DNA of 6,984 nt, from contig URQW01000125.1 of NCBI GenBank assembly GCA_900550105.1, positions 1 to 6,984 of the forward strand, in the 5' to 3' direction. Below the pieces are notes generated by a model. That model was not told where the DNA came from. It worked only from the letters and a program-made list of their open reading frames with translations, and made no database searches. The DNA comes from an uncultured Pelosinus sp. Lineage in GTDB: Bacteria; Bacillota; Negativicutes; UMGS1260. The position numbers and the translations under genes were made by a program. Of this stretch, positions 1-5,951 are shown one piece after another. Positions within the stretch are counted from its first letter, which is position 1; every line of letters starts with the position of its first letter.

Positions 1-486
1 ACTGCCGCCGATCAGCAGCGGATACGGATACTGGCGCGAAATAGCCACAGGCGTTGCAAAGCCTAAATAACAGCATTCGTATTGCGTGGACATCTCAGTA
101 ACGATGATAAAGCGGCTTGTATTTGCCGTCAGCCAGTAGGTCGTAAAAACATCTTCCACAAGCGGCAAAATAGGCAATTTCTTATGAGGAATCGCCCCTG
201 GCTGCTCTCGCCAGTCGAGGTTTGCATCAAAGCCAGCAAAGCCATTGAGGAGCAGATCAATCTGCCCTTCGTCTGCTCCTTTCTGCAGTTTCATGCCAAC
301 AAAAATGGAGTCGTGCCCATCGCCGACTCCTTTAAGAATTACTTCGTCAATTATTGCATCCACCGTAGCTGGCCTTAGTAGCTGCCACGGATTTCCCGCG
401 CCAAAATTGCCTGAATCGATCAGAAATGCCACAATATCTTTAAGCAGCTGCAGCGGCTTTCGTGCAGTTCCAGTCATTGTCGCCAT
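1..486 (-). CDS. Unidentified phage structural protein downstream of the tape measure (5' part, runs off left edge)
   Basis: The frame is open from an ATG at 486 to the window edge, giving exactly 162 codons with no stop. The start is supported by an AAGGGG Shine-Dalgarno lying inside the last codons of the tape measure gene, 7 nt before the ATG; only 4 nt separate the two genes, so translation is probably coupled. The visible protein begins MATMTGTARKPLQLLKDIVAF and reaches an aromatic, proline-rich stretch (RQYPYPLLIGGS) at the edge. No signal peptide, membrane segment or enzyme motif is visible. A gene directly after a tape measure usually encodes a distal tail, baseplate or tail-associated structural protein. 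From memory, similar proteins with a YPYPL...GGS-type stretch are annotated as phage virion or hypothetical proteins, but I cannot name a family. The coding call is firm; the role is inferred from position only. Confidence 0.85.
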   Translation of the reverse strand, partial: MATMTGTARKPLQLLKDIVAFLIDSGNFGAGNPWQLLRPATVDAIIDEVILKGVGDGHDSIFVGMKLQKGADEGQIDLLLNGFAGFDANLDWREQPGAIPHKKLPILPLVEDVFTTYWLTANTSRFIIVTEMSTQYECCYLGFATPVAISRQYPYPLLIGGS

Positions 487-490
487 CGAA

Positions 491-3400
491 TCACCCCTTA
501 ATATTGAGTAGCTGCCGGACAGTCGGAGCATTGCCCTTCATCCAATTCATGATTACCTTGCTGCCACGGGATGTTCCAAAGAAGCGTTCCATCTTGTTTG
601 GATCGTCCACATTCACAATCGTAAGCGGAACTGAAGTTCCTCCAGTTGAAATACTCGCCACAAGGCCAGCTGCACCTTCCACAGCATTCCCACCAACTTG
701 GCCGCCAGTAGCAAAGCGTGGCAAAAGAGAAGGTGGAAGAAACCCATTATTCAACGCATGGAAAAAAGCAGTTCCATATCTTTTTACAGACGCAGCCTTG
801 ATAACAAACTCACCATTTGAAAGCCAAGACAATATGCTGTCGCTGGTCCCAGTGCCTGGACCTTGGATATGACCGCCATCGGCATTTTCCTGTGCAAAAT
901 CAAGGTTTATAGAAGCCATCATCTGACTAGTAAGCCTTTTGGCTGTAATCTTATTCATTTCCTGAAGCATGCTAGTTATAAGGTCTTTAAAGACATCGCT
1001 GAACTTATGCACCTTGAAAATGCCTTCTTCAAAAAAGTTTAAAAAACCATCCTTGAGACCTTGTCGCGCTGCATTAGATAAATCCTCAATATAAGAATGG
1101 GTTTTACCTAGAGCCTCATTTAACGTAGCTGAGTTTCTAAGGACTTCCGCTGTAAAATCTGCGCTTTTTCCGGTTATAGTTTCATATGAAGCCTTTTGTT
1201 CTTTGGTCAGATTGGTAAGTCGCTCCGCTTCAGCCAATTGAACTTTGGCTGTATCAAGGTACTGCTGCTTCTGAACAGATTCAACGGCATTGGATTTTTC
1301 TAAATCTGTTGTCTTCGGATTCGCATTAATCATTGACACCTTAAATTGAGCAGAAGCATCGATCTGCTTAATTGTCTTATCATAAAAATCGTCAATGGCT
1401 GTCTGCAAACCTTGAATTGCTTCTTTAATTTTTACTGCTTGGGTTGTATCACCCAAATAAAGCGCCTGATTTAGCTGCTTTTTTAACTGTTCAAGCGAAC
1501 TATTAGTCGTGGTTGTATAGATATTGGTGTATTCCTTGATGGCAAGCAGCGGATCTCTTGTCCCCGCATACACACTTTCCAAAAGTTCTGTCTCACTTGA
1601 AACAATATATTTATTTATTTTGTCTATTTTCTGTGTAACTGGAGTAAAATCGGCGCGGTTTTTCTCGATTTGAACCAGTTGATATGTCTTATCGAGATAC
1701 TCTTTTTGCCCATTCGCCTTAAACAGCTTCATGTAAGGTTCATATTTGCTATCAATGCTAGCGTATGCCTGAGGTCGAGTATCTCCTTGAAGTTCTGCTT
1801 TCATGGAATCAATCTCAGCCATTTTACTCATCAAGTTCTGTATTTTTTCAAAAAGCGATGAGAGGCTATTGGTTATGTTAGGAACATATTGGGGAATTTG
1901 TTTCTGCCACTGAGCTGCATTATTACTCATGAAACTGGCAACCTGGTTTTTATACTCCAGTGTTGTCATATTTCCATCAGAAAGCCGAGAGAGTTGCGCA
2001 TCTGTGTCATTTACATGTCCTTCACCTGCATGCCATGCAATTGCTACTTTTAGCCAATCTTGATACTTAGCGAACAACTCCATAAACTGATGCTTAGCTA
2101 CTGCATCTTGATTTTCGGGAACATGCCAATCTGCATCTTTACCAAGACCAGCAGCTGCTGCCCAACTTCCCCAATTGCTTTGCATGATTTGATATTTTCC
2201 TAATGCTCGGTCACCGTCAATTACCGGCCCCAAAGCATTATAATCACCATGACTTTCTATTCCCACAATAGCATTGGTGAAATTATCGATCTGTTCCGCA
2301 TTATCGCGCCAAGACTTATTTGTGAGTCCTAAAACTACACCCATGTGCTTTAGCGACTCCGTGGCAATATTGATTTCATTTTGAAGAGGCGTAGTATTAA
2401 TCTCTAGTATTTTCTTTGCTATGTCATCTTTATGAGAACCATCCGTATCTGCACCGTACAAGGTGTTATATGCTGCCTTTTGTGCAGTCATTGCATCCAA
2501 ATCAATTTGCTTTTTTCTAAGTTCGAGCTCAGCAACTTTAAGATCGGCGTCAATCCCCATAGTACCAGCTTTAATCTGTAGATTTAACTGATCTAATTCA
2601 ACTTGAGCCGCTTTCTTATCCGTTTCAGCTTGATTTTTAATTTGCTGAATAACAAGTTCCACTTTTTTCGATTGAATATCGTAGGTGCTAGGCTCATTTT
2701 TCAGTCCTAAATTACCATCAGATGCTTTCGATCCCATATCAATATCTAGATGAGGAGCATAATTTGCAATAGCTTCTGGTGAATCGGATGCTCGTTTTTC
2801 AACCTCATCTATAACAGTAATTCCAAAATCTTTAGCAAGCTTGATTAATTGTTGCCGAAAGAATGGATCTTCCATACCATCGACAACAATATCAGCTTTA
2901 GTACCGCTTGTATGACCGCCCCATCCCCGATATCCGCTTGTCAACGTCACATGCTTATCAGGAAACATATAGTTAATTGCAGAAATAAACTTCTCCATTT
3001 TTAAAATTGCATCTTGATGCATTCCACCCATATTTACATCGGGGTTCACATCATATTGAGGCGCCTGAAGCTTACCTTCAAGCTGCTGTGGTATAGGAGC
3101 ATTTGCCGCTTCTTTTTCCTTGAAGTAATCCTTTTTTTCTTTGTTTGACTTAAATAAATTATCATAAAGTCGAAAAGCCTGATCTGCCGCATGCCCAATA
3201 GCAACCGCAAGAAGACCCCACCCAGTTGTAACTAAGAGGCCCTTCATGACAGTGCCTGTTGTAATCAGAGTCGCCTTAAAAACACCTGATGTTTCAACAA
3301 GTGCTTTAAATACAACTAAATTAAGCCCCGCTTCTCGCCGTAGGTTAGCAAGAATAGGCCGAATTTCTTCTATGACTTTCCAAGCAATAAAAGTAAGAAG

Positions 3401-4489
3401 TATTTGTTGGGAACTATCAAACAAATTCGATGATAGCCCTAGTACAAGGCTAAGTGGACCTGACGTAAGCTGCGCTAGATGACTTCCGGTTTCAACGACG
3501 CCTTCTCCAAACTTAATCGTATACTGCACAACCAGTTTGATCTTATCTAATAAGTCTGGATTAAACGATACCTTTTTCGTTTGTTCATCTGTCACAAAGA
3601 GATAATCATTTAGATCTTTCACTTCGTCTTTTATCGCCTCAAAGATTGATTCAGAGGCGCTACCTGAGGCTTGGGAATACTGCGCTTTAAATTTATCAAT
3701 GACACCAGTCATGGAATTTGGCCATTCTTTTTCTGCTAACTCTTTAAACCCGCCAAGTTTCTCTTCTAAATAAGAAAACAGACCTCCTGCGGACTGCTTT
3801 GCTTGTTGAACATCTGAATTTGTAATACCTAACGCTTTTGCAACTGTTGAATCTTGGTCAATATTACCACTAACAATAGACCGTAGTTCCTGGGAAATTT
3901 GCATCTCATCAGCTTGTGCCCCAAGCATAGCTTTAACCGCTTTTGTACCCATTGTTGTAAGCGATACAATCTCTGCAAGAGTCATCTTCGCCTGAAGACC
4001 TGGCCCTAAAATGGACTGAAAACCTGCCATAAGCTCTTGCGGCACTAGGCCGATGCTTACAGCCTTCTGCTCAATCTCCGAAAGAGTTCGAGAGGATAGT
4101 TCCATAGCTTGATTGAGACTCATTTCTTGGCCATTCCACGTTGTCATTGACTTTAAGATGCCAGCAATAGCCATGCGCGATGTTTCCATTTGCTGATCAT
4201 ACTTTAACCCGACGCCGAAAACAGTTTCTGCAGTTTCTTTGAGTAGTCGGAGCGATTCTACAACCCCATAAATGGACATACCAATTTTACTAAGAGTTCC
4301 TAAAAACCCTTCGCCACTTGACTTTAGCCCTGAAAACGAATTACTACTACCAATAGCAGATATTTTTTCACCGACATTGTCAGCTTGATCACCGACGGAC
4401 CGAATTTGTTGGCCTGATTGGACTAGCTCTTTTATTGCCGTAATCGCCTGCTTATTGTCGGCAGTGATTCTGATACTAATTTCAGCCAA
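491..4489 (-). CDS. Phage tail tape measure protein with M15-type peptidase and lytic transglycosylase domains
   Basis: This 1332-residue protein is the tail-length ruler, packed inside the tail tube and released at infection. The N-terminus (MAEISIRITADNKQAITAIKEL) and C-terminus are typical of tape measures. Near residues 1203-1260 there is the usual glycine-rich GPGTGTSDS, SNGEFVIKA and KRYG pattern. Hydrophobic stretches lie around residues 340-373 and 403-431. Residues about 487-590 resemble a peptidase M15 domain: SGYR, then GGHTSGTKAD (H526, D533) and PHLDID (H580) as likely zinc ligands. Residues about 605-690 are charged and probably coiled coil. Residues about 735-853 resemble an SLT-type lytic transglycosylase: IESHGDYNA with candidate catalytic E745, then GKYQIMQSNW and AIAWHAGEG. 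The remainder to about 1180 is mostly helical, as expected for a ruler. The start is TTG, chosen because a strong GGAGGTG site precedes it and the next in-frame ATG is some 70 codons in. The ends and the tape-measure call are firm; activity of either enzyme domain is inferred. Confidence 0.96.
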   Translation of the reverse strand: MAEISIRITADNKQAITAIKELVQSGQQIRSVGDQADNVGEKISAIGSSNSFSGLKSSGEGFLGTLSKIGMSIYGVVESLRLLKETAETVFGVGLKYDQQMETSRMAIAGILKSMTTWNGQEMSLNQAMELSSRTLSEIEQKAVSIGLVPQELMAGFQSILGPGLQAKMTLAEIVSLTTMGTKAVKAMLGAQADEMQISQELRSIVSGNIDQDSTVAKALGITNSDVQQAKQSAGGLFSYLEEKLGGFKELAEKEWPNSMTGVIDKFKAQYSQASGSASESIFEAIKDEVKDLNDYLFVTDEQTKKVSFNPDLLDKIKLVVQYTIKFGEGVVETGSHLAQLTSGPLSLVLGLSSNLFDSSQQILLTFIAWKVIEEIRPILANLRREAGLNLVVFKALVETSGVFKATLITTGTVMKGLLVTTGWGLLAVAIGHAADQAFRLYDNLFKSNKEKKDYFKEKEAANAPIPQQLEGKLQAPQYDVNPDVNMGGMHQDAILKMEKFISAINYMFPDKHVTLTSGYRGWGGHTSGTKADIVVDGMEDPFFRQQLIKLAKDFGITVIDEVEKRASDSPEAIANYAPHLDIDMGSKASDGNLGLKNEPSTYDIQSKKVELVIQQIKNQAETDKKAAQVELDQLNLQIKAGTMGIDADLKVAELELRKKQIDLDAMTAQKAAYNTLYGADTDGSHKDDIAKKILEINTTPLQNEINIATESLKHMGVVLGLTNKSWRDNAEQIDNFTNAIVGIESHGDYNALGPVIDGDRALGKYQIMQSNWGSWAAAAGLGKDADWHVPENQDAVAKHQFMELFAKYQDWLKVAIAWHAGEGHVNDTDAQLSRLSDGNMTTLEYKNQVASFMSNNAAQWQKQIPQYVPNITNSLSSLFEKIQNLMSKMAEIDSMKAELQGDTRPQAYASIDSKYEPYMKLFKANGQKEYLDKTYQLVQIEKNRADFTPVTQKIDKINKYIVSSETELLESVYAGTRDPLLAIKEYTNIYTTTTNSSLEQLKKQLNQALYLGDTTQAVKIKEAIQGLQTAIDDFYDKTIKQIDASAQFKVSMINANPKTTDLEKSNAVESVQKQQYLDTAKVQLAEAERLTNLTKEQKASYETITGKSADFTAEVLRNSATLNEALGKTHSYIEDLSNAARQGLKDGFLNFFEEGIFKVHKFSDVFKDLITSMLQEMNKITAKRLTSQMMASINLDFAQENADGGHIQGPGTGTSDSILSWLSNGEFVIKAASVKRYGTAFFHALNNGFLPPSLLPRFATGGQVGGNAVEGAAGLVASISTGGTSVPLTIVNVDDPNKMERFFGTSRGSKVIMNWMKGNAPTVRQLLNIKG

Positions 4490-4490
4490 G

Positions 4491-4811
4491 CTATTTCACC
4501 TCCTCCTGCAATGCATTTACATGCTTTTCATACTCTTTTCCGTTAGCCCAGACAGCAGCGCGAACATCTACTATAAAACTAAGTCGATCCATTGCTGTCT
4601 TTCGTCTATGAGCTTTAAATAATACTAGAACCTGAGAAAGAGAGTATTTTTGCATGTCAAAAAAACTATGGCCATTTGCTACCAAAGTGGCGGCAATATC
4701 TGACCATCCAAAATTCAGTTCGTCTTCTGTTTTCTTACTTTTTCTTTCACCTCGGCTACTACCGCCAGTGTTCGAAGCATCGGAAGCAGCCGTTCTTTGA
4801 AAAAAGACCAA
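4491..4811 (-). CDS. Tail assembly chaperone, -1 frame extension (made as a frameshift fusion)
   Basis: This frame lies between the chaperone and the tape measure and overlaps the 3' end of the upstream chaperone frame by 97 nt in the -1 register. It probably has no initiation of its own: the first possible start is a TTG at 4811 with no Shine-Dalgarno before it. Ribosomes slipping at 4799-4805 would join residues 1-117 of the upstream frame to 102 residues beginning QRTAASDASN, giving a fusion of about 219 residues (5149 to 4491). The appended part has a short polar linker (NTGGSSRGERKSKKTEDE), then NFGWSDIAATLVANGHSFFDMQKYSLSQV and a helical, basic end. By analogy with lambda G/GT and P2 E/E', the long form would be made in small amounts and bind the tape measure during tail assembly, and would be absent from the finished virion. 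The tape measure start follows immediately. Confidence 0.88.
   Translation of the reverse strand: MVFFQRTAASDASNTGGSSRGERKSKKTEDELNFGWSDIAATLVANGHSFFDMQKYSLSQVLVLFKAHRRKTAMDRLSFIVDVRAAVWANGKEYEKHVNALQEEVK
4497..4506 (-). promoter_or_regulatory. Strong Shine-Dalgarno site deciding the TTG start of the tape measure gene
   Basis: On the minus strand GGAGGAGGTG ends 7 nt before TTG at 4489-4487. It sits in the last codons of the -1 frame chaperone ORF, whose TAG stop (4493-4491) is one base before the TTG. This arrangement favours coupled translation and explains why the gene can start at TTG. Confidence 0.85.
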
Positions 4812-5149
4812 TTGATCTTTATTGTTTTGATCAGAATCTCAACACCTTCATCAAAACGCAAATTAGAAACCCATTTTTGATCTTTACCAGTACTCATGCA
4901 CATCAGTTCACTGATACTTTCCCATTGACTTGCTAAAAGCACACAAACCGAATCGACCGCGCCGTCATTAAAAACGATATCGCCGTTGGTTACCTTCACC
5001 TTATTTAACGCAAGAAGAAACTCGCTGCGCCCTTCGTTGAAAATTCGAATCAACTCAGGCAACTGGCCAAAAGTAAATGGACGAAGATTCACGGCCTCCG
5101 ACCCTACAACTATTTTCTCGTCAGGCAATAATTCCTTGATGTCTTCCAT
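4715..5149 (-). CDS. Phage tail assembly chaperone, short (zero-frame) form
   Basis: This 144-residue protein starts at ATG 5149, with AGGAG 7-8 nt upstream. It begins MEDIKELLPDEKIVVGSEAVNLRPFTFGQLPELI, which resembles the N-terminal region of many tail assembly chaperones, where a short beta region is followed by helices and an RPFTFGQL-like stretch. It lies between tail tube and tape measure, the conserved position of the lambda G, P2 E class of proteins. These keep the tape measure soluble and recruit tube subunits, and are not part of the virion. The last 27 codons overlap the -1 frame. A slippery T TTT TTC at codons 115-117 lets some ribosomes leave this frame; the rest end at TGA 4717-4715 after a lysine-rich tail (KVRKQKTN). 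Family assignment rests on position, size and the frameshift architecture more than on an identified domain. Confidence 0.92.
   Translation of the reverse strand: MEDIKELLPDEKIVVGSEAVNLRPFTFGQLPELIRIFNEGRSEFLLALNKVKVTNGDIVFNDGAVDSVCVLLASQWESISELMCMSTGKDQKWVSNLRFDEGVEILIKTIKINWSFFKERLLPMLRTLAVVAEVKEKVRKQKTN
4753..4805 (-). promoter_or_regulatory. -1 programmed ribosomal frameshift element (slippery heptamer plus stem-loop)
   Basis: The minus strand reads T TTT TTC at 4805-4799, in phase with zero-frame codons TCT TTT TTC (codons 115-117 of the chaperone), so it fits the X XXY YYZ rule. After a 6-nt spacer (AAAGAA, 4798-4793) the segment CGGCTGCTTCCG (4792-4781) can pair with CGGTAGTAGCCG (4764-4753). 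Over the 12 stem positions there is one G-U wobble and one T-T mismatch, and the loop is 16 nt. The site lies inside the window in which the -1 frame is open, which begins after a TGA about a dozen codons upstream. Heptamer, spacing and stem together are what a bacterial -1 frameshift signal needs. The pairing was worked out by eye; no energy was computed. Confidence 0.9.
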
Positions 5150-5173
5150 AAAAATTCTCCTCTCAAAACAAAT

Positions 5174-5198
5174 GAGGCACGGGTTATACCCGAGCCTC
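5174..5198 (-). terminator. Hairpin over the stop codon of the tail-tube remnant, terminator-like
   Basis: The minus strand has GAGGCTCGGGT, a 3-nt ATA loop, then ACCCGTGCCTC. These are 11-position arms with a single T-T mismatch, followed by ATTTGTTTTG. The T-rich tail is imperfect, so this is at best a weak intrinsic terminator or attenuator just upstream of the chaperone ribosome-binding site. The TAA stop of the remnant lies at the tip of the hairpin. In the ancestral order it would have separated the highly expressed tube gene from the chaperone and tape measure. Confidence 0.45.
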
Positions 5199-5225
5199 TG
5201 TCAAATCAATAATGCGGCCAAATGG
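5175..5225. repeat. Direct repeat copy A (proximal to chaperone) of tail tube 3' end
   Basis: This 51-bp segment matches 5901-5951 at 47 of 51 positions in the same orientation. The repeat spans the last 13 sense codons and stop of the tail tube gene plus 9 bases after the stop. The four differences are all third-codon-position changes, so both copies encode PFGRIIDLTEARV and a stop. The two copies bracket the accessory gene. Confidence 0.92.
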
Positions 5226-5231
5226 ATTGCG
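5184..5231 (-). pseudogene. Remnant of the 3' end of a tail tube gene
   Basis: The codons read RNPFGRIIDLTEARV followed by TAA, the same C-terminus as the intact tail tube gene at 5910. There the corresponding stretch is KRNHPDEPFGRIIDLTEARV, so the match may include the RN pair with four residues missing. Upstream of 5231 the similarity ends and the frame soon meets a stop. There is no convincing start for so short a product. I read it as the leftover end of a second or ancestral tail tube gene, stranded next to the chaperone by insertion of the accessory cassette. The synonymous divergence suggests it is not a fresh copy of the present tube gene. Confidence 0.82.
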
Positions 5232-5236
5232 CCTAC

Positions 5237-5263
5237 TCAATTAGCCATATTTTCTCACCACCT
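5237..5263 (-). other. Orphan ribosome-binding site and three-codon micro-ORF (Met-Ala-Asn-stop)
   Basis: On the minus strand AGGTGGTGAG (5263-5254) is followed after AAAAT by ATG GCT AAT TGA (5248-5237). The Shine-Dalgarno is as good as any in the window, yet the frame closes after three codons. It lies between the accessory gene's terminator and the tail-tube remnant. Tail tube proteins commonly begin with short MAN-type sequences, so this may be the start of a tail tube gene whose interior was deleted. That is inference, because the start of the intact tube gene is outside the window. It could also be a meaningless leftover or a tiny leader. Confidence 0.4.
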
Positions 5264-5286
5264 AAAAAAGCTGCCTTTAGGCAGCT
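5264..5286 (-). terminator. Intrinsic terminator of the accessory gene
   Basis: The minus strand reads AGCTGCC, TAAA, GGCAGCT and then an uninterrupted run of Ts (5269-5264). This is a perfect 7-bp GC-containing stem, a 4-nt loop and a U-tract, beginning 29 nt after the stop codon of the accessory gene. It is the clearest rho-independent terminator in the window. It lies inside the tail operon on the coding strand, so unless it is read through or antiterminated it would reduce transcription of the chaperone and tape measure. Confidence 0.88.
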
Positions 5287-5315
5287 AGTGTTTTAAATCC
5301 ATAGAGCAATATTAT

Positions 5316-5825
5316 CTATTCTCCAATATTAATGACTGTCTTCCATTCATTTAGCCTATCATCAGTAAAAATCAAAACGAAATCGCTTTCTGTTCTAAAA
5401 CACCTAATAGCTACTCTAGATGCAGTTTTAATTTTATTTACAACATCAAAAGGTAGAACCGCTTCTAAAAAAAGCTTATTGCCCTCATTAATTGCAAACT
5501 TATTTTTCCATGTGTTTTTTACTGGAACAGTTATTACTGGTAAGTCATCTATTTTTATCTCAATCGGTATATCCTTAAAACTAAATTCGCTATATGATGT
5601 TAGCCATATTTTAAAACTATACGTAGCATCATTCCCTACTCCGCATTTTTCAAACCAATATGCATTATATTTTTCATTCGTTATTGGGTTTGGGGTTCTT
5701 TGAGAAGTACTCGATACATAAACCATCTTATTAGTAAATTGATCTTGACGGGATATTATTTCTGCAAAAGCACTATTTATATTAAATATAAATATGCTCA
5801 AGATTAGTAATATACATTTTTTCAT
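5316..5825 (-). CDS. Small exported protein of unknown function (phage moron / accessory gene)
   Basis: The product is 169 residues from the ATG at 5825. This start is preferred over the TTG one codon upstream because an AGGGGG site sits 7 nt before it. The N-terminus is a classic Sec signal peptide: MKKC, a hydrophobic core of I, L and F to about residue 16, and cleavage probably after A21 in SAFA-E. There is no lipobox and no second membrane segment, so a mature protein of about 148 residues should be released across the membrane. It has only two cysteines after the signal, C61 and C142, which could form a disulfide, and alternating hydrophobic stretches suggesting beta structure. I recognise no family. 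The gene is about 30% GC on sampled lines, against about 50% in the tail tube. It lies between two genes that are normally adjacent, has its own terminator, and is flanked by duplicated tube-gene ends. This fits a moron acting on the host envelope or lifestyle, not in tail assembly; the function is unknown. Confidence 0.88.
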   Translation of the reverse strand: MKKCILLILSIFIFNINSAFAEIISRQDQFTNKMVYVSSTSQRTPNPITNEKYNAYWFEKCGVGNDATYSFKIWLTSYSEFSFKDIPIEIKIDDLPVITVPVKNTWKNKFAINEGNKLFLEAVLPFDVVNKIKTASRVAIRCFRTESDFVLIFTDDRLNEWKTVINIGE

Positions 5826-5873
5826 CAAAAATCCCCCTAATAATAGTAATTAAGGGTTATCTTCTGTAAAAAC

Positions 5874-5901
5874 ATTAAAATATCCTTTATCTTACAGTTA
5901 A
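5874..5901 (-). promoter_or_regulatory. Possible promoter for the accessory gene
   Basis: On the minus strand TTAACT (5901-5896) and TTTAAT (5879-5874) are separated by 16 nt. They match the -35 and -10 consensus at 4 and 5 of 6 positions. Transcription would start near 5867, leaving a leader of about 40 nt that includes the AGGGGG ribosome-binding site. The surrounding region is very AT-rich, so chance matches are easy. The idea is supported mainly by the presence of a dedicated terminator after the gene. Confidence 0.3.
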
Positions 5902-5924
5902 GGCACGGGTTATACCCGCGCCTC
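5900..5924 (-). other. Hairpin overlapping the tail tube stop codon
   Basis: The minus strand pairs AGGCGCGGGT with ACCCGTGCCT around an ATA loop, 10 positions with one G-U wobble, and TAA is at the tip. It matches the hairpin at 5174-5198, but here it is followed by TAACTGTAAG, with no T-tract, so it is unlikely to terminate. It may protect the 3' end of the tube message, or simply mark the recombination boundary, since similarity between the two repeat copies stops at its distal edge. Confidence 0.5.
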
Positions 5925-5951
5925 CGTCAAATCAATGATACGGCCAAATGG
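5901..5951. repeat. Direct repeat copy B, within the 3' end of the tail tube gene
   Basis: This is the partner of 5175-5225, 47 of 51 identical and in the same orientation. It covers the last 13 codons and stop of the intact tail tube gene plus 9 bases. Beyond it the two copies differ: this one leads into the AT-rich accessory cassette, the other into the chaperone's ribosome-binding site. Confidence 0.92.

Noticed and set aside
82..872. Plus-strand open frames opposite the post-tape-measure gene and the tape measure C-terminus
   Set aside because: They lie opposite genes with clear family signatures or coupled starts, give low-complexity or unrecognisable proteins, and lack ribosome-binding sites. 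The same holds for the plus-strand frames near 1670-1861, 3246-3482, 4676-4936, 4986-5288, 5332-5703 and 6235-6510.
4720..4750. A-rich run near the end of the chaperone frame as the frameshift site
   Set aside because: In zero frame it reads GTG AAA GAA AAA GTA AGA AAA, which gives no X XXY YYZ heptamer, and I saw no stem after it. The T TTT TTC site upstream has both.
4491..4811. The -1 frame as an independently translated gene from TTG 4811
   Set aside because: No Shine-Dalgarno precedes the TTG, which lies within coding sequence of the chaperone. The slippery site directly beside it explains expression as a fusion.
5840..5870. TTTACA with TATTAT or TACTAT as a promoter for the accessory gene
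   Set aside because: Spacing is 19 or 16 nt, and the predicted transcription start would fall on the AGGGGG ribosome-binding site, leaving no usable leader. The pair further upstream (5874-5901) fits better.
5175..5951. Flanking repeats as attachment sites or target-site duplication of a mobile element
   Set aside because: The repeats are coding ends of the tube gene with synonymous differences, there is no transposase, integrase or terminal inverted repeat, and the cassette holds one cargo gene. Homologous recombination explains it better.
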